Shown: positions 1 through 10,396 of the stretch, in pieces
Numbering within the stretch: position 1 is the stretch's first letter
Layout of the letters: every line of letters starts with the position of its first letter
Assembly (NCBI GenBank): GCA_017577485.1
Contig: PKRI01000001.1
Span: 1-64,000 of the forward strand
Source of the DNA: Bacillota bacterium
Lineage (GTDB): Bacteria; Bacillota; Sulfobacillia; Thermaerobacterales; RSA17
Length of the DNA: 64,000 nucleotides
Direction of reading: 5' to 3'
Program-made: the position numbers and the translations under genes
Notes under the pieces: model-generated
Seen by the model: only the letters and a program-made list of their open reading frames with translations
The model's database searches: none
What the model was told of the DNA's origin: nothing

Positions 1-290
1 CCCCGTAGTCGGTTGGTTTCGTCACCAAGCCCACTACCGGGGAGCGATGGCCTTTCCTCTCATTCAGGCCTTTTTACAGACAATAGCGGACGTGACTCTT
101 GTTCAGTCATCCGCTTGCTCCCCCGAAGATTAGCTCCAAGGCCCCGTGCCCTTAGAGAATTAGGTTTGGGAATAGATCCCTTAGCCAAAATTGCTGCCAC
201 ATAATCTCGTGTCCTCCTACGCGGGTATCCGCAACGGTTTCGCTTTGGCCGTGGCATATTGGGCCTAACGACCGTAGCAGCAACGATGAA

Positions 291-313
291 GGGGCAGGCC
301 ATCAGCCTGCCCC
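291..313 (-). terminator. hairpin downstream of sigA, possible terminator
   Basis: A perfect 9-bp stem (GGGGCAGGC / GCCTGCCCC) has a 5-nt loop, about 110 nt after the sigA stop codon. It has no proper T-tract, so termination is inferred only from position and stability. A second 10-bp inverted repeat (324-346) lies between it and sigA. Confidence 0.3.
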
Positions 314-360
314 TTGTTACCGCGAGATACCCCCTAGGGGTATCTCCTACTGTCATCAGT

Positions 361-399
361 GAACGTGATTTACTGACACCCGAGCGTGACTTACTGACA
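361..399. repeat. two 18-bp direct repeats beside sigA
   Basis: GAACGTGATTTACTGACA (361-378) and GAGCGTGACTTACTGACA (382-399) match at 16 of 18 positions with 21-bp periodicity. Read on the minus strand each begins TGTCAGTAA. Multiple spaced copies of a TGT-starting motif are typical of some insertion-sequence ends, but no transposase is visible in the window. Confidence 0.5.
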
Positions 400-419
400 T
401 CACGAATGAGACCCGACAA

Positions 420-1586
420 CTACTCAAGATAATCCTTGAGCTTCTTGCTCCGGCTGGGATGGCGCAACTTGCGCAGCGCCTTGGCCTCGATCTGCCGGAT
501 GCGCTCGCGGGTAACCCCGAACACCTGGCCCACTTCCTCCAGGGTGCGCGGCCGGCCGTCGTCCAGGCCGAAGCGCAGGCGCAGCACATCGCGCTCACGG
601 CAGGTGAGGGTGTTGAGCACCTCCTGCAGCTGCTCCTTGAGCAGCGTGTACGAAGCCGCCTCGGCGGGCGCCAGGGCTTCCTCGTCCTCGATGAAGTCCA
701 CCAGGTGGCTGTCCTCTTCCTCGCCGATGGGCGTCTCCAGCGACACCGGCTCCTGGGCGATCTTGAGGATCTCGCGCACCCGGTTGGCGTCGATGCCCAT
801 GCGCTCGCCGATCTCCTCCGGCGTGGGCTCCCGCCCCAGCTCCTGCACCAGCTGCCGCTGGATCCGGATCAGCTTGTTGATGGTCTCGACCATGTGCACC
901 GGGATCCGGATGGTCCGCGCCTGGTCGGCGATGGCCCGGGTGATGGCCTGCCGGATCCACCACGTGGCATAGGTGCTGAACTTGAAGCCCTTGCGGTAGT
1001 CGAACTTCTCCACGGCCTTCAGCAGGCCCAGATTGCCTTCCTGGATCAGATCCAGGAACAGCATCCCGCGGCCCACGTAGCGCTTGGCGATGCTGACCAC
1101 CAGGCGCAGGTTGGCCTCGGCCAGCTTGCGCCGGGCCTCCTCGTCGCCCTGCTCGATGCGCTTGGCCAGTTCCACCTCTTCCTCGGCGGTCAGCAGCGGC
1201 ACGCGGCCGATCTCCTTGAGGTACATCCGGACCGGATCGTCGATGGCCACCCCTTCGGGGACCTCGAGATCGTCGTCCGGCTCTTCCTCGCGGATGCGGC
1301 CGTTGCCCGGGGCCGCGGCTCTGGACTTGCCCTCGTCCTCACCCAGGACGTCGATGCCCATGGAGTCGAGGCGGTCGTAGAGTTCCTCCACCTGCTCCTC
1401 CGTCAACTCGACGTCCTCCAACGCGTCCATGATCTCGTCGTAGGCGAGGGTCCCCTGCTGCCGGCCCCGCTCCACCAGTTCACGAACCTGCTCGATCTCG
1501 AAAACCTTCACGCCGTCCTCCGCAACCCCGTCCTGCTGGGGCACGTTCTTGCTGTTCTGGTCCTGCTTGCGGCTGCGCCTGGCCAC
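420..1586 (-). CDS. sigA: RNA polymerase primary sigma factor SigA (RpoD)
   Basis: Principal sigma-70 factor that directs RNA polymerase to housekeeping promoters. It is 388 aa, close to Bacillus SigA. Residues 1-105 are an acidic region 1.1-like segment. Region 1.2 starts near [12 protein letters not shown] (117-128). Regions 2.1-2.4 include [20 protein letters not shown] (203-222) and RTIRIPVH. Region 4.2 has the helix-turn-helix [20 protein letters not shown] from 348. The GTG start at 1584-1586 is chosen because an AGGAGG lies 8 nt upstream; a GTG three codons earlier (1593-1595) overlaps that ribosome site and the dnaG stop, so it is less likely. It is the last gene of the glyQ-glyS-ppsR-ppdK-dnaG-sigA unit. 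Confidence 0.97.
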   Translation of the reverse strand: MARRSRKQDQNSKNVPQQDGVAEDGVKVFEIEQVRELVERGRQQGTLAYDEIMDALEDVELTEEQVEELYDRLDSMGIDVLGEDEGKSRAAAPGNGRIREEEPDDDLEVPEGVAIDDPVRMYLKEIGRVPLLTAEEEVELAKRIEQGDEEARRKLAEANLRLVVSIAKRYVGRGMLFLDLIQEGNLGLLKAVEKFDYRKGFKFSTYATWWIRQAITRAIADQARTIRIPVHMVETINKLIRIQRQLVQELGREPTPEEIGERMGIDANRVREILKIAQEPVSLETPIGEEEDSHLVDFIEDEEALAPAEAASYTLLKEQLQEVLNTLTCRERDVLRLRFGLDDGRPRTLEEVGQVFGVTRERIRQIEAKALRKLRHPSRSKKLKDYLE

Positions 1587-1591
1587 CCTCG

Positions 1592-3571
1592 TCACCTCCT
1601 CTCGCTCTCGATCCCCCGGAGTTTGCGTTGGAGCTCGTCATGCTCTAGAATCAAACTACCGGGAACCTCTTCTCCGGCGCTCTCGCGCTGAAGAATCAGT
1701 TGCCTCAGTTCACTGGCGCGCCGCTCGATCCTGGCGCGCTCCAACCTCTGCACGCAGTCGTCCACCAGCGCAACAGCGTCGCCCGGCGGCGGTCCGGCCA
1801 TGATGAGGCCGCCGACCCAGGACGCCGCCTCATCCGTAAGTAAGTTATCGAATACTAGCCGGCCCCATGGTTTCCTTTCGGGGCTTGTTTCGCCTGCCGT
1901 TACTTCGCCCGCCGGCGTCCCGTTCCCCCCGGCGGCTGCTCCCATGGGTGATGCACCCGCCAGCCTGGCCATAACCTCCACCGCCTCGCGGGCCCGCGGG
2001 TCGGTAAACGCGCCGGGCTCGACCCGTGCCAGCACCCGCCGCACCAGGTCGGGCTCGTGCAGCAGCGCCCGCACCAGTTCCCGCTCGGCGCGCACGTGCC
2101 CCGGGACCGCCGGGACGCCGCCCGGATGGATGGACCTTCCACCGCGGGACCTTAGCCTACCCACGGCCTCCCGCGACTTATTCCGAATTCCGTCACCACC
2201 CGGGCCGGCGACGCCGCGGCCCGCAGCGGCCCGGCCGCTGACGACAGGATCCGTCACAGCACGGCGCCGTCCCACCAGGCGCGCCAGTTCCGCCCGCAGG
2301 GCTGCCTCGTCGACGCCGAGGCGCTCTGCGAAGCGGCGCATGTAGTCGCTGCGGGCCACCGCGCTCTCCAGCGACGCCCACCAGGGAGCCACCAGGCGAA
2401 CCACCTGGGCCTTGCCCTCGGGCCGCAGCACGTCGTGAGCCTGCAGGGCCCGGTCGAACACGTAGTCCACCAGCGGCTGGGCCCGGTCCAGCAGGGCCTG
2501 GAAGGCCGCCGCGCCCCGCTCCCGGATCAGGCTGTCGGGGTCGTGGCCCTGCGGCAGGCGGACGATGAACACGCTGGAGGCTCGTCCCAGGCGCGCGAAG
2601 TGCTCCAGCCCCCGCATGGTGGCCCGGTCGCCGGCGGCATCGGCATCGTAGGCGATGTAGATCCGGCCGGCGTGCCGCACCAGCATCCGGGCCTGGTCCT
2701 CGCTCAGCGCCGTGCCCAGCGACGCCACCGCTTCCTCGAAGCCCGACTGGTGGGCGGTGACCGCGTCCATGTACCCCTCGACGATGATGGCCCGGTCCCG
2801 CTGGCGCATCCGGCCCCGGGCACGGTCCAGCGCGTACAGGACCCGGCTCTTGTGAAACAGCGGCGTCTCCGGGCTGTTCAGGTACTTGGGCTGGTCGTCG
2901 CCCAGGGTGCGGCCGCCGAAGGCGATGACGCGCCCGCGCTCATCGCGGATCGGGAACATCAGCCGGCCGCGGAAGCGGTCGTAGGTGCTCCCGTCCTCCT
3001 TGCGGATGACCAGGCCCGCCTCCACCAGCAGGTCCGGGGCGACGCCCCTGGACCGCAGCGCCGAGCCCAGGGCGTCCCATTCGGCCTCGGACCAGCCCAG
3101 CCCGAAACTGCGGACGGTTCCGGCCTCGAGGCCCCGCCGGTGCAGGTACTGCCGGGCTCCTTCCGCCGAGGGTGCCCGCAACAGCAGGTTTTCAAAGTAC
3201 CGGGCCGCCCGTTCCATCACATCGAGCAGCGCCTTGCGCTGCGCCTGCAGCCGGCGCTGTTCGGGGCTCAGCGCCCGGTCGGGGAGCGTCACGCCGGCCC
3301 GTTCCGCCAGCAGCTCCAGGGCCTGCCGGAAGTCGAGACCCCGGTGCTCCATCACGAAGGTGAACACGTCGCCGCCCTTCTGGCAGCCAAAGCAGTAGAA
3401 CATCTGCCGGTCGGGCGACACGTTGAACGAGGGCGTGTCTTCGTCGTGGAACGGGCAGAGCCCGACGTAGTTGCGGCCCGCGCGGCGGAGCGCCACGTGC
3501 TCGGAGATCACGTCGACGATGTCGATGCGGCTGCGCACTTCTTCGACGACATCGTCGCGACGGTCGTGCAC
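1592..3571 (-). CDS. dnaG: DNA primase DnaG
   Basis: Synthesises RNA primers at the replication fork with DnaB helicase. It is 659 aa with the GTG start at 3569-3571, which follows a GGGGAGGAGGA ribosome site; the reading frame stays open a further 69 codons upstream but has no homologous sequence there. The N-terminal CHC2 zinc finger is visible as CPFH (39-42) and CFGC (60-63). The catalytic core has EGYMDAV and the TOPRIM acidic residues in [12 protein letters not shown]. The C-terminal third is the variable helicase-binding region, here Gly/Ala-rich and interrupted by low-complexity linkers. The dnaG stop lies just upstream of the sigA start, as in the classic macromolecular synthesis operon. 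Confidence 0.97.
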   Translation of the reverse strand: MHDRRDDVVEEVRSRIDIVDVISEHVALRRAGRNYVGLCPFHDEDTPSFNVSPDRQMFYCFGCQKGGDVFTFVMEHRGLDFRQALELLAERAGVTLPDRALSPEQRRLQAQRKALLDVMERAARYFENLLLRAPSAEGARQYLHRRGLEAGTVRSFGLGWSEAEWDALGSALRSRGVAPDLLVEAGLVIRKEDGSTYDRFRGRLMFPIRDERGRVIAFGGRTLGDDQPKYLNSPETPLFHKSRVLYALDRARGRMRQRDRAIIVEGYMDAVTAHQSGFEEAVASLGTALSEDQARMLVRHAGRIYIAYDADAAGDRATMRGLEHFARLGRASSVFIVRLPQGHDPDSLIRERGAAAFQALLDRAQPLVDYVFDRALQAHDVLRPEGKAQVVRLVAPWWASLESAVARSDYMRRFAERLGVDEAALRAELARLVGRRRAVTDPVVSGRAAAGRGVAGPGGDGIRNKSREAVGRLRSRGGRSIHPGGVPAVPGHVRAERELVRALLHEPDLVRRVLARVEPGAFTDPRAREAVEVMARLAGASPMGAAAGGNGTPAGEVTAGETSPERKPWGRLVFDNLLTDEAASWVGGLIMAGPPPGDAVALVDDCVQRLERARIERRASELRQLILQRESAGEEVPGSLILEHDELQRKLRGIESERR

Positions 3572-3644
3572 GCTCCTCCTCCCCGCACCTTCGATCTGGG
3601 CCCGTTGACGCTTCGACACCTTCCGGTCAGGTCCTGTCGCTTTA

Positions 3645-3669
3645 ATTATAAAGATTTGTTTCCTATCAA
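3645..3669 (-). promoter_or_regulatory. AT-rich promoter-like patch before dnaG
   Basis: The 113 bp between ppdK and dnaG contain an island of A/T in otherwise GC-rich DNA. On the minus strand it has a consensus -10 TATAAT (3645-3650). A TTGATA lies 13 bp upstream (3664-3669), too close for a normal -35, and the 16-bp-spaced alternative (ATCTTG) is poor. I read it as a likely internal sigma-A-type promoter for dnaG-sigA with an imperfect -35. Confidence 0.45.
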
Positions 3670-3684
3670 GATTCTCTCTTAATT

Positions 3685-6426
3685 TTATGACGATTCCAAG
3701 CCGGCCGGTGTTCCGGGGTCGGCCAGCGCGGCGTGGGCGGCCGCCAGGCGCGCCACCGCCACCCGGAACGGCGAACATGATACGTAGTCGAGGCCCGCCC
3801 GGTGACAGAAGGCGATGGAATCGGGGTCGCCGCCGTGCTCGCCGCAGATGCCCACTTTGAGGCCGGGCCGGGCCGCGCGGCCGGCCGACACCGCCATCCG
3901 GATCAGGCTGCCGACGCCTTCCACGTCCAGGGTGATGAAGGGGTTGGCCTCCAGGATCCCTTCCTCCAGATACCGGTGCAGGAACTTGGCCTCGGCGTCG
4001 TCCCGGCTGAAACCGAAGGTGGTCTGGGTCAGGTCATTGGTGCCGAACGAGAAGAAGTCGGCGAACCGGGCCACCTGGCCGGCGGTGACACACGCCCGGG
4101 GCACCTCGATCATGGTGCCCACGGGGCAGTCCAGCGGCACGCCGGTCTCCCGGGACACCCGGGCCGCCGTTTCCTCCACCAGGCGGCGCAGCCGCTCCAG
4201 TTCCCGGGCCTCGGCCACCAGAGGGATCATGACCTCGGGCCGGGCGTCCACGCCTTCCCGGCGCAGCTGGGCGGCCGCCTCGAACAGGGCCCGGGCCTGC
4301 ATGGCGTAGATCTCGGGGAAGGTAATGGCCAGGCGGCAGCCGCGGTGGCCCAGCATGGGGTTGGCCTCGGCCAGAGCCCGCACCCGGGCCAGCATGCGCT
4401 CCACCCGGGCCAGTTCGGCCGGATCGCCGCCCTCCTGCCGCAGCCGCTGGGCCTCGGCCGCCAGGTGGCCCTCATCGGGCAGGAACTCGTGCAGGGGCGG
4501 GTCCAGCAGGCGAACCGTGACCGGCAGCCCGGCCATGGCCTTGAGAATTCCGTAGAAATCGCCGCGCTGGACCGGCAGCAACTGCTCCAGGGCCTCCCGG
4601 CGCTCCTCCTCCGTTTCCGCCAGGATCATGCGCTGGACCAGGGGCAGGCGGTCGGCGCCCATGAACATGTGCTCGGTCCGGCACAGGCCGATGCCCTCGG
4701 CACCGAAGGCCCGGGCACGGGCGGCGTCCTCGGGGGTGTCGGCGTTGGCGCGCACCCCCAGGCGGCGGATCTGGTCGGCCCACCCCAGCAGCGTCTCGAA
4801 CTCAGGCCGGGTCTCGGGGTCCACCAGCGGCACCTCCTGGGCGAAAACCCGCCCGGTGGAGCCGTCGATGGCGATGCGCGCGCCGGCGGGAAGTTCCACG
4901 TCGCCGATGCGGGCCACGCCCCGCTCCAGGTCGATCTGGACGGCGTCGCAGCCCACCACGCAGGGCTTGCCCATGCCGCGGGCCACGATGGCGGCGTGGC
5001 AGGTCATGCCGCCCCGGCTGGTGAGGATGCCCTGGGCGGCGATCATGCCGTGGATGTCGTCGGGCGTGGTTTCGGGGCGCACCAGGATGACGGCGGTGCC
5101 CGCGGCGGCCAGGCGCTGGGCCTCGTCGGGGTCGAAGACGATGGCTCCCACCGCAGCACCCGGCGACGCCGGCAGTCCCTGGGCCACCGCCTGGCCCGCC
5201 GCTTCAGGCGCCACGGTCTTGTGCAGCAGCCGCTGGATCTGCTGCGGTTCCACCCGCCGCACGGCCTCGCGCTGGTCGATCAGGCCTTCCTGGACCAGGT
5301 CGCAGGCGATACGGACGGCGGCAGCGGCGGTGCGCTTGCCCGCCCTGGTCTGAAGCAGGTACAGGCGGCCCCGCTCCACCGTGAACTCGATGTCCTGCAT
5401 GTCGCGGTAGTGGCGTTCCAGGCGGGCCGCCGCCTCGCTCAGCTGAGCGTACAGGTCCGGGTGCTCCTGGGCCAGGCGACTGATGGGCAGCGGCGTCCGG
5501 ATGCCGGCCACGACATCCTCGCCCTGGGCGTTGGGAAGGTACTCGCCGTAAAGCACCTTCTCGCCGGTGTTGGGGTCGCGGGTGAAGAGCACGCCGGTGC
5601 CCGAGTCGGGGCCCATGTTGCCGAAGACCATGGCCTGGACGTTGACGGCGGTGCCCAGATCGTCGGGGATGCGGTGGGCGCGGCGGTAGACCACCGCCCG
5701 CTCGTTGAGCCAGGACCGGAACACGGCGCCCACCGCCAGCAGCAACTGCTCGCGGGGGTCCAGGGGGAAGGGCCGGCCCGCTTCCCGGGCGGCCAGATCC
5801 AGGTACTCGGCCGTCAGCGCCTCCAGGTCCGCGGCATCCAGGTCCGTGTCGGCGGCGGCGCCCCGGGCGCGCTTCCGGGCCTCCAGGCGCTCCTCGAAGC
5901 GGGCCAGCGGCACCCCCAGCACCACGTCGGCGAACATCTGCACGAAGCGGCGGTAGCAGTCCCAGGCGAAGCGCGGGTCGCCGGTCTGGCGGGCCAATCC
6001 CTGGACCGTGCGGTCGTTGAGGCCCAGGTTGAGGATGGTGTCCATCATGCCGGGCATGGACACGGCGGCCCCGGACCGCACCGACACCAGCAGCGGGTTT
6101 TCCGGGTTTCCGAAGCCCTTGCCCGTGCGGGCCTCAAGGCGCGCCATGGCAGCGAAGACCTGGTCCTCCAGCCCCTCGGGGAAGCGCCCTCCCTGCGCCA
6201 GCGCCTGCCGGCAGGCCTCGGTGGTCACCGTGAAGCCCGGCGGCACCGGCAGGCCGGCCCGGGTCATCTCGGCCAGGTTGGCGCCCTTGCCCCCCAGCAG
6301 GTCCCGCATGCCGCCGTCGCCCTGGTCGAAGTCGTAGACGAACCGCGCCGCCGCGCCGCCTGCTCCCGCTCCCGCCGGCGCTCCCGCGCGCCCTCCCGCG
6401 CCGCCGGCGCCGTCAGTCGTAGCCAA
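3685..6426 (-). CDS. ppdK: pyruvate, phosphate dikinase
   Basis: Interconverts pyruvate, ATP and Pi with phosphoenolpyruvate, AMP and PPi in the cytosol. It is 913 aa, the usual length plus about 25 residues. The N-terminal ATP-grasp domain begins FVYDFDQG (29-36) with GGKGANLAEM at 45-54. The swivelling phosphohistidine domain carries GGMTCHAAIVARG (472-484), His477 being the phosphorylated residue. The C-terminal PEP/pyruvate barrel has SFGTNDLTQTTFGFSRDD and the catalytic-Cys segment VGICGEHGGDP. A 27-residue Gly/Ala stretch precedes the fold. The only start that includes the fold without a long extension is a TTG (6424-6426) inside the end of ppsR (14-bp overlap), with GGGGG about 9 nt upstream. 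The neighbouring ppsR encodes the kinase/phosphorylase that controls this enzyme. Confidence 0.96.
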   Translation of the reverse strand: MATTDGAGGAGGRAGAPAGAGAGGAAARFVYDFDQGDGGMRDLLGGKGANLAEMTRAGLPVPPGFTVTTEACRQALAQGGRFPEGLEDQVFAAMARLEARTGKGFGNPENPLLVSVRSGAAVSMPGMMDTILNLGLNDRTVQGLARQTGDPRFAWDCYRRFVQMFADVVLGVPLARFEERLEARKRARGAAADTDLDAADLEALTAEYLDLAAREAGRPFPLDPREQLLLAVGAVFRSWLNERAVVYRRAHRIPDDLGTAVNVQAMVFGNMGPDSGTGVLFTRDPNTGEKVLYGEYLPNAQGEDVVAGIRTPLPISRLAQEHPDLYAQLSEAAARLERHYRDMQDIEFTVERGRLYLLQTRAGKRTAAAAVRIACDLVQEGLIDQREAVRRVEPQQIQRLLHKTVAPEAAGQAVAQGLPASPGAAVGAIVFDPDEAQRLAAAGTAVILVRPETTPDDIHGMIAAQGILTSRGGMTCHAAIVARGMGKPCVVGCDAVQIDLERGVARIGDVELPAGARIAIDGSTGRVFAQEVPLVDPETRPEFETLLGWADQIRRLGVRANADTPEDAARARAFGAEGIGLCRTEHMFMGADRLPLVQRMILAETEEERREALEQLLPVQRGDFYGILKAMAGLPVTVRLLDPPLHEFLPDEGHLAAEAQRLRQEGGDPAELARVERMLARVRALAEANPMLGHRGCRLAITFPEIYAMQARALFEAAAQLRREGVDARPEVMIPLVAEARELERLRRLVEETAARVSRETGVPLDCPVGTMIEVPRACVTAGQVARFADFFSFGTNDLTQTTFGFSRDDAEAKFLHRYLEEGILEANPFITLDVEGVGSLIRMAVSAGRAARPGLKVGICGEHGGDPDSIAFCHRAGLDYVSCSPFRVAVARLAAAHAALADPGTPAGLESS

Positions 6427-7261
6427 CGCCGAACGCCCCCTTGTTGAGGATCTGCATGACCTCGGCGGCCGTCTCTTCCACCGCCTTGTTGGTCACGTCG
6501 ATGACGGGACAGCCGATGCGCCGGAACACCTGCTCGGCATAGGCCAACTCTTCCCGGATCCGCTCCGGATCGCCGTAGCGGCCGGCCGCCGCCGCCCCCA
6601 GCTTACGCAGGCGCTGCAAGCGGATCTGCTGCAGCTTTTCAGGCTGGATGGTGAGCCCCACCACGCGCCCCGGCGGCAGCCGGAACAGCGCCGCGGGCGG
6701 CTCCACCTCGGGCACCAGCGGCACGTTGGCCACCTTGAGGTTGCGGTTGGCCAGGTACATGCTGACCGGCGTCTTGGAGGTGCGCGAAACGCCGATCAGC
6801 ACCACGTCGGCTTTGGACAGGTTGTGCAGATCCTTGCCGTCGTCACACCGTACGGTGAACTCGATGGCCTCGATGCGGGAGAAGTACTGCTCGTCCAGGC
6901 GGTGGATCAGGCCGGGCTCCAGGCGGGGCTCCATCTTCAGCATCCCGCGCAGGGCCTCCATCACCGGGCCCATGACGTCCACCGAGGGGATGCCGGCCGC
7001 CTCCGCCTCCCGGGCCAGCAGCCGCCGCAGGTCGGGGTGGATCAGCGTGTAGACGATCAGGCACGGGCGCCGGGCCCGGGCCACCACGTCGCGGACGGCG
7101 TCGGCGGTGTCGATGTAAGGCACCCGCCGCACCTCGGCCGCGGTGCCCTGGTTGAACTGGGTGATGGCCGCCCGTACCACCAGTTCGGCGGTCTCGCCCA
7201 GGGAGTCGGAAACCACGTACACGACGGGCCGTGCAGGCTGGCCGTCGGCCCCCGCCATCAC
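6413..7261 (-). CDS. ppsR: pyruvate,phosphate dikinase regulatory protein (DUF299/PSRP)
   Basis: Bifunctional regulator of the DUF299 family: it uses ADP to phosphorylate a threonine near the active His of pyruvate,phosphate dikinase (inactivation) and uses phosphate to reverse this. It is 282 aa, typical. The N-terminus VVYVVSDSLGETAELVVRAA and the P-loop GVSRTSKTPVSMYLANR are diagnostic. The start is GTG (7259-7261), with an adjacent in-frame ATG at 7256-7258, both behind GGGGGAG. It is encoded immediately before ppdK with overlap, so enzyme and regulator are translationally coupled. The Bacillus orthologue (yqfL) occupies the same position between glyS and dnaG; the ccpN regulator gene usually beside it is absent here. 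Confidence 0.95.
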   Translation of the reverse strand: MMAGADGQPARPVVYVVSDSLGETAELVVRAAITQFNQGTAAEVRRVPYIDTADAVRDVVARARRPCLIVYTLIHPDLRRLLAREAEAAGIPSVDVMGPVMEALRGMLKMEPRLEPGLIHRLDEQYFSRIEAIEFTVRCDDGKDLHNLSKADVVLIGVSRTSKTPVSMYLANRNLKVANVPLVPEVEPPAALFRLPPGRVVGLTIQPEKLQQIRLQRLRKLGAAAAGRYGDPERIREELAYAEQVFRRIGCPVIDVTNKAVEETAAEVMQILNKGAFGVGYD

Positions 7262-7348
7262 CGGCTTCTCCCCCCGAGCCTGCCCGCTTGCTCGCGAGCC
7301 TGCGCGGTTCTGCCTGCCCGCTTCTCCACCGGAACCTGCCGGTCGCCC

Positions 7349-9427
7349 TCACACCGCCAGTCGCGACAGGTCCAGGGGCCGCCCCACCAGGTCGGCGACG
7401 CCGCGCAGCAGCGCCAACCGGTTGCGGCGGACCCCTTCATCCTCGGCCATCACCAGAACGTCGTCAAGGAACCGGTCCACGGGCGGCCGCAGCCGCGCCG
7501 CCACCCGGTAGAACTCGTCGTATTCGCCGGCCTCCAGCAGGGGCGCGGCCTCGCGGGCCACCGCTTCCAGGTCTTCGTGGAGCCGGCGTTCGGCGTCGTG
7601 CTCGAAGAGGCTGGGGTCGACTTCCCCGCCCTCGAAATTGCGCGACAGGTTGTATGCGCGCCGGAAGGCGGTGTACACGTCGTCGAAGTGGGCGCTGTCC
7701 AGCAGGCGCTGCCCGGCCGCGGCCCGGTCCCACACGTCGGGGACCACGTCGCTGCCGGCGGCCAGGACGGCGTCCACCAGGTCGGGCCGCACCCCGGCCT
7801 CCCGCAGCAAGCCTTCCAGCCGGCCCTGCAGGAAGGCGGCCAGGCGCCGCAGCACCCCTTCGCGGTCTTCGGCTCCCCGCCCTGCCGGCAGGTCGCCGTA
7901 ACCGTCCAGGGCCTGGGACAGGGCCCGGGACAGGGAGATCCCGAGGCCGGCCTCCCGGCAGAGGTTGAGCAGGGCCAGGGCGTGCCGCCGCAGGCCGTAG
8001 GGGTCGTGGGACCCGGTGGGCTCCAGCCCGGCGGCGAAGGCGCCGGCCAGGGTGTCCAGGCGGTCGGCCGCGGCCAGCAGCCGCCCCGGGACGGTGACGG
8101 GCAGGGCCGCGCTGCCGGGCCTGGGCAGGTACTGCTCGGCCAGGGCCTGGGCCACCGGCTCGGGCTCACCGGAGTGGCGGGCGTACTCCCGGCCGGCGAT
8201 GCCCTCCAGTTCCGGGAACTCGAAGACCAGATCGGTCACCTGGTCGGCCTTGGCCAGGTGGGCGGCCCGCAGGGCGTGGGCCCGGTCGTCGCCGGCGACG
8301 CCCAGCTGGCCGGCCAGCCACTCCACCAGGCGCTCCAGGCGGCGGGTCTTGTCCAGCAGGGAGCCCAGTCCCTCCAGGAAGGCCACGTTGGCCAGGCGCG
8401 GCACGTAGCCGGCCAGCGGCTGCCGGCGGTCCTCGTCGTAGAAGAACTTGGCGTCGGCCAGGCGCGCCCGCAGGACCTTCTCGTTGCCGGCGCGGACCAC
8501 GTCCAGGCCCGTGTCGTCGCCGTTGCGCACCGCCACGAACAATGGCATGAGGCGCCCGTCGCCGCCCCGCACCGGGAAATAGCGCTGGTGGACCCGCATG
8601 GTGGTCATCAGCAGTTCTTCGGGCAGGTCCAGGTACTCGGGCGCGAAGGACCCGGTGAAGGCGGTGGGCCATTCCACCAGGTCGGTGACCTCTTCCAGGG
8701 TGCTCTCCTCGACCACGGCCTCGCCGCCCTGGGCGGCCGCCGCCTCCTGGACCAGTTCCAGCACGCGGCGGCGCCGCTGGTCGCGGTCGGCCAGGACGAA
8801 GGCGCGCCGCAGCACCTCGGGCAGGTCGGCGGCGTGGGGCACCGGGTGCGGTCCGGGCGCCAGGGTGCGGTGGCCCCGGGTCAGCCGGCCGGCCTCGACG
8901 CCGGCAAAGGATGCGGGCAGCACTTCGTCGTCCAGCAGGGCCAGGAGCCAACGGACGGGCCGGATGAAGCGCTGGCCCGGCCCCCAGCGCATGGCCCGGG
9001 GAAACTCGATGCGGCCGGGCAGGTCCGATAGGGCCGCCGGCAGCACCTGCCGGGCCGGGCGGCCGGGCTGGTGCCGCCGGGCGAAGACGTAGGGGCCCTG
9101 GGGGGTTTCCCGGATCTCCAGGTCCTGGACCGCCACGCCCTGGCTGCGGGCGAAGCCCTCGGCGGCGCGGGTGGGCCGGCCGTCCTGGTCGAAGGCCGCC
9201 GCCCGCGACGGGCCGCGGACCCACTCCACCAGGTCCTCCTGGACCTCGGCCACGTCGCCGGCCATCAGGATCAGGCGGCGGGGCGAGGCCAGCACCTGCA
9301 CCCGACCCACCTTCAGCCGCAGTTCCTCGAACATGGCCCGGGCCGCCGCCTCCAGGCCCGCGGCGGCGGTGGGCACGAAGCGGGCGGGGATCTCCTCGCA
9401 GCCGATCTCGAAGGCCAGGCGGCTCAT
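7349..9427 (-). CDS. glyS: glycyl-tRNA synthetase beta subunit
   Basis: Beta subunit of the bacterial alpha2beta2 glycyl-tRNA synthetase, which binds tRNA-Gly and carries the anticodon-binding and HD-like domains. It is 692 aa, as in Bacillus. It starts [18 protein letters not shown], the conserved N-terminus of the family, and includes FPRAMRWG and [10 protein letters not shown]. The C-terminal anticodon-binding part ends [20 protein letters not shown]. The ATG start overlaps the glyQ stop (ATGA), indicating translational coupling. Expression is governed by the T-box upstream of glyQ. Confidence 0.97.
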   Translation of the reverse strand: MSRLAFEIGCEEIPARFVPTAAAGLEAAARAMFEELRLKVGRVQVLASPRRLILMAGDVAEVQEDLVEWVRGPSRAAAFDQDGRPTRAAEGFARSQGVAVQDLEIRETPQGPYVFARRHQPGRPARQVLPAALSDLPGRIEFPRAMRWGPGQRFIRPVRWLLALLDDEVLPASFAGVEAGRLTRGHRTLAPGPHPVPHAADLPEVLRRAFVLADRDQRRRRVLELVQEAAAAQGGEAVVEESTLEEVTDLVEWPTAFTGSFAPEYLDLPEELLMTTMRVHQRYFPVRGGDGRLMPLFVAVRNGDDTGLDVVRAGNEKVLRARLADAKFFYDEDRRQPLAGYVPRLANVAFLEGLGSLLDKTRRLERLVEWLAGQLGVAGDDRAHALRAAHLAKADQVTDLVFEFPELEGIAGREYARHSGEPEPVAQALAEQYLPRPGSAALPVTVPGRLLAAADRLDTLAGAFAAGLEPTGSHDPYGLRRHALALLNLCREAGLGISLSRALSQALDGYGDLPAGRGAEDREGVLRRLAAFLQGRLEGLLREAGVRPDLVDAVLAAGSDVVPDVWDRAAAGQRLLDSAHFDDVYTAFRRAYNLSRNFEGGEVDPSLFEHDAERRLHEDLEAVAREAAPLLEAGEYDEFYRVAARLRPPVDRFLDDVLVMAEDEGVRRNRLALLRGVADLVGRPLDLSRLAV

Positions 9428-10368
9428 GCCTCATCCCCCCCGCCGGCGGCGGCACCGGCGTCAGGTTCGTGCCGGGCCGGGGTGCCGCGTGCCGCCGCGG
9501 CCGGTTCAAACCCCGCTTCCCGGGCGCCGGCCTCCTGCTCCAGGTAGAGCCGGGCCGCCCGCCGGGCCAGGCGGCCCACCCGGCGGATGTAGTCGGTGCG
9601 CTGGGTGATGCTGACGGCGCCCCGGGCCTCCAGCACGTTGAACAGGTGCGAGCACTTGAGGACGTAATCATAGGCGGCCCGCACCAGTCCCGCCTCCAGC
9701 ACCCGCTCCGCCTCCCGCTCGCAGCGGCGGAAGAAGTCGGTAAGCATCTCCACGTCGGCGATCTCGAAACTGTACTTGGTGTGCTCGTACTCGGCCCGGC
9801 GGAAGACGTCGCCGTAGGTGACGCCGTCCACCCACTGGATGTCGAAGACGTTGGTCTTGCCCTGCAGGTGCGAGGCCAGGCGCTCCAGGCCGTAGGTCAG
9901 TTCCAGGGCGGGCGGGTCCAGGTCGATGCCGCCCATTTGCTGGAAGTAGGTGAACTGGGTGACCTCCTCGCCGTCCAGCCACACTTCCCAGCCCAGGCCC
10001 CAGGCGGCCAGGGTGGGCGCCTCCCAGTTGTCCTCGACGAAGCGGATGTCGTGGACGCGGTCGTCGATGCCCAGGGCCCGCAGGCTTTCCAGGTAGAGTT
10101 CCTGCGCGTCGGGCGGCACCGGCTTGAGGATCACCTGGTACTGCCAGTGCTGGTACAGGCGGTGGGGGTTCTCGCCGTAGCGGCCGTCGGCCGGCCGCCG
10201 GGAGGGCTCCACGTAAGCCACGTTCCACGGCTTGGGTCCCAGCACGCCGAAGAAGGTGGCCGGGTTCATGGTGCCGGCGCCGACCTCGATGTCGTAGGGC
10301 TGCCAGATCAGGCAGCCGTGGTCGGCCCAAAAGCGTTCCAGCCGCAGGATCACTTCCTGAAAGGTCAC
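9424..10368 (-). CDS. glyQ: glycyl-tRNA synthetase alpha subunit
   Basis: Catalytic (class II aminoacylation) subunit that forms glycyl-adenylate and pairs with GlyS. It is 314 aa. [18 protein letters not shown] at the N-terminus and [16 protein letters not shown] and [19 protein letters not shown] are family motifs. The GTG at 10366-10368 is chosen because AAGGAGG is 10 nt upstream and the residues match the family start; 17 more codons upstream are open but are part of the leader. About 20 Ala/Gly-rich residues at the C-terminus extend beyond the usual end. It is the first gene of the operon, directly after the Gly T-box. Confidence 0.97.
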   Translation of the reverse strand: MTFQEVILRLERFWADHGCLIWQPYDIEVGAGTMNPATFFGVLGPKPWNVAYVEPSRRPADGRYGENPHRLYQHWQYQVILKPVPPDAQELYLESLRALGIDDRVHDIRFVEDNWEAPTLAAWGLGWEVWLDGEEVTQFTYFQQMGGIDLDPPALELTYGLERLASHLQGKTNVFDIQWVDGVTYGDVFRRAEYEHTKYSFEIADVEMLTDFFRRCEREAERVLEAGLVRAAYDYVLKCSHLFNVLEARGAVSITQRTDYIRRVGRLARRAARLYLEQEAGAREAGFEPAAAARGTPARHEPDAGAAAGGGDEA

Positions 10369-10396
10369 GGCGCGCCTGCCTCCTTCGAACCTGCTT

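Larger units (their letters stand above)
1..419. other. AT-richer non-coding block, possible mobile-element remnant
   Basis: No convincing gene is seen here. The base composition is clearly less GC-rich than the rest of the window. The block holds several structured repeats: an imperfect hairpin at 1-42, a 9-bp perfect hairpin at 291-313, a 10-bp inverted repeat at 324-346, and two 18-bp direct repeats at 361-399 that stop about 20 bp from the sigA stop codon. Spaced terminal repeats of this sort occur at ends of some insertion sequences (IS21-like elements for example), and the hairpins would also fit the edge of a structured RNA. A 119-codon minus-strand frame spans the block, but I recognise nothing in it. 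The remainder of any element would lie left of the window. Confidence 0.35.

Noticed and set aside
60-419. 119-codon minus-strand frame in the left-edge block
   Set aside because: No recognisable domain, it covers the inverted and direct repeats, and no ribosome site is seen; treated as part of a possible mobile-element remnant.
3645-3669. TTGATA and TATAAT as a standard -35/-10 pair
   Set aside because: The 13-bp spacer is too short; only the -10 is kept as a likely promoter element.
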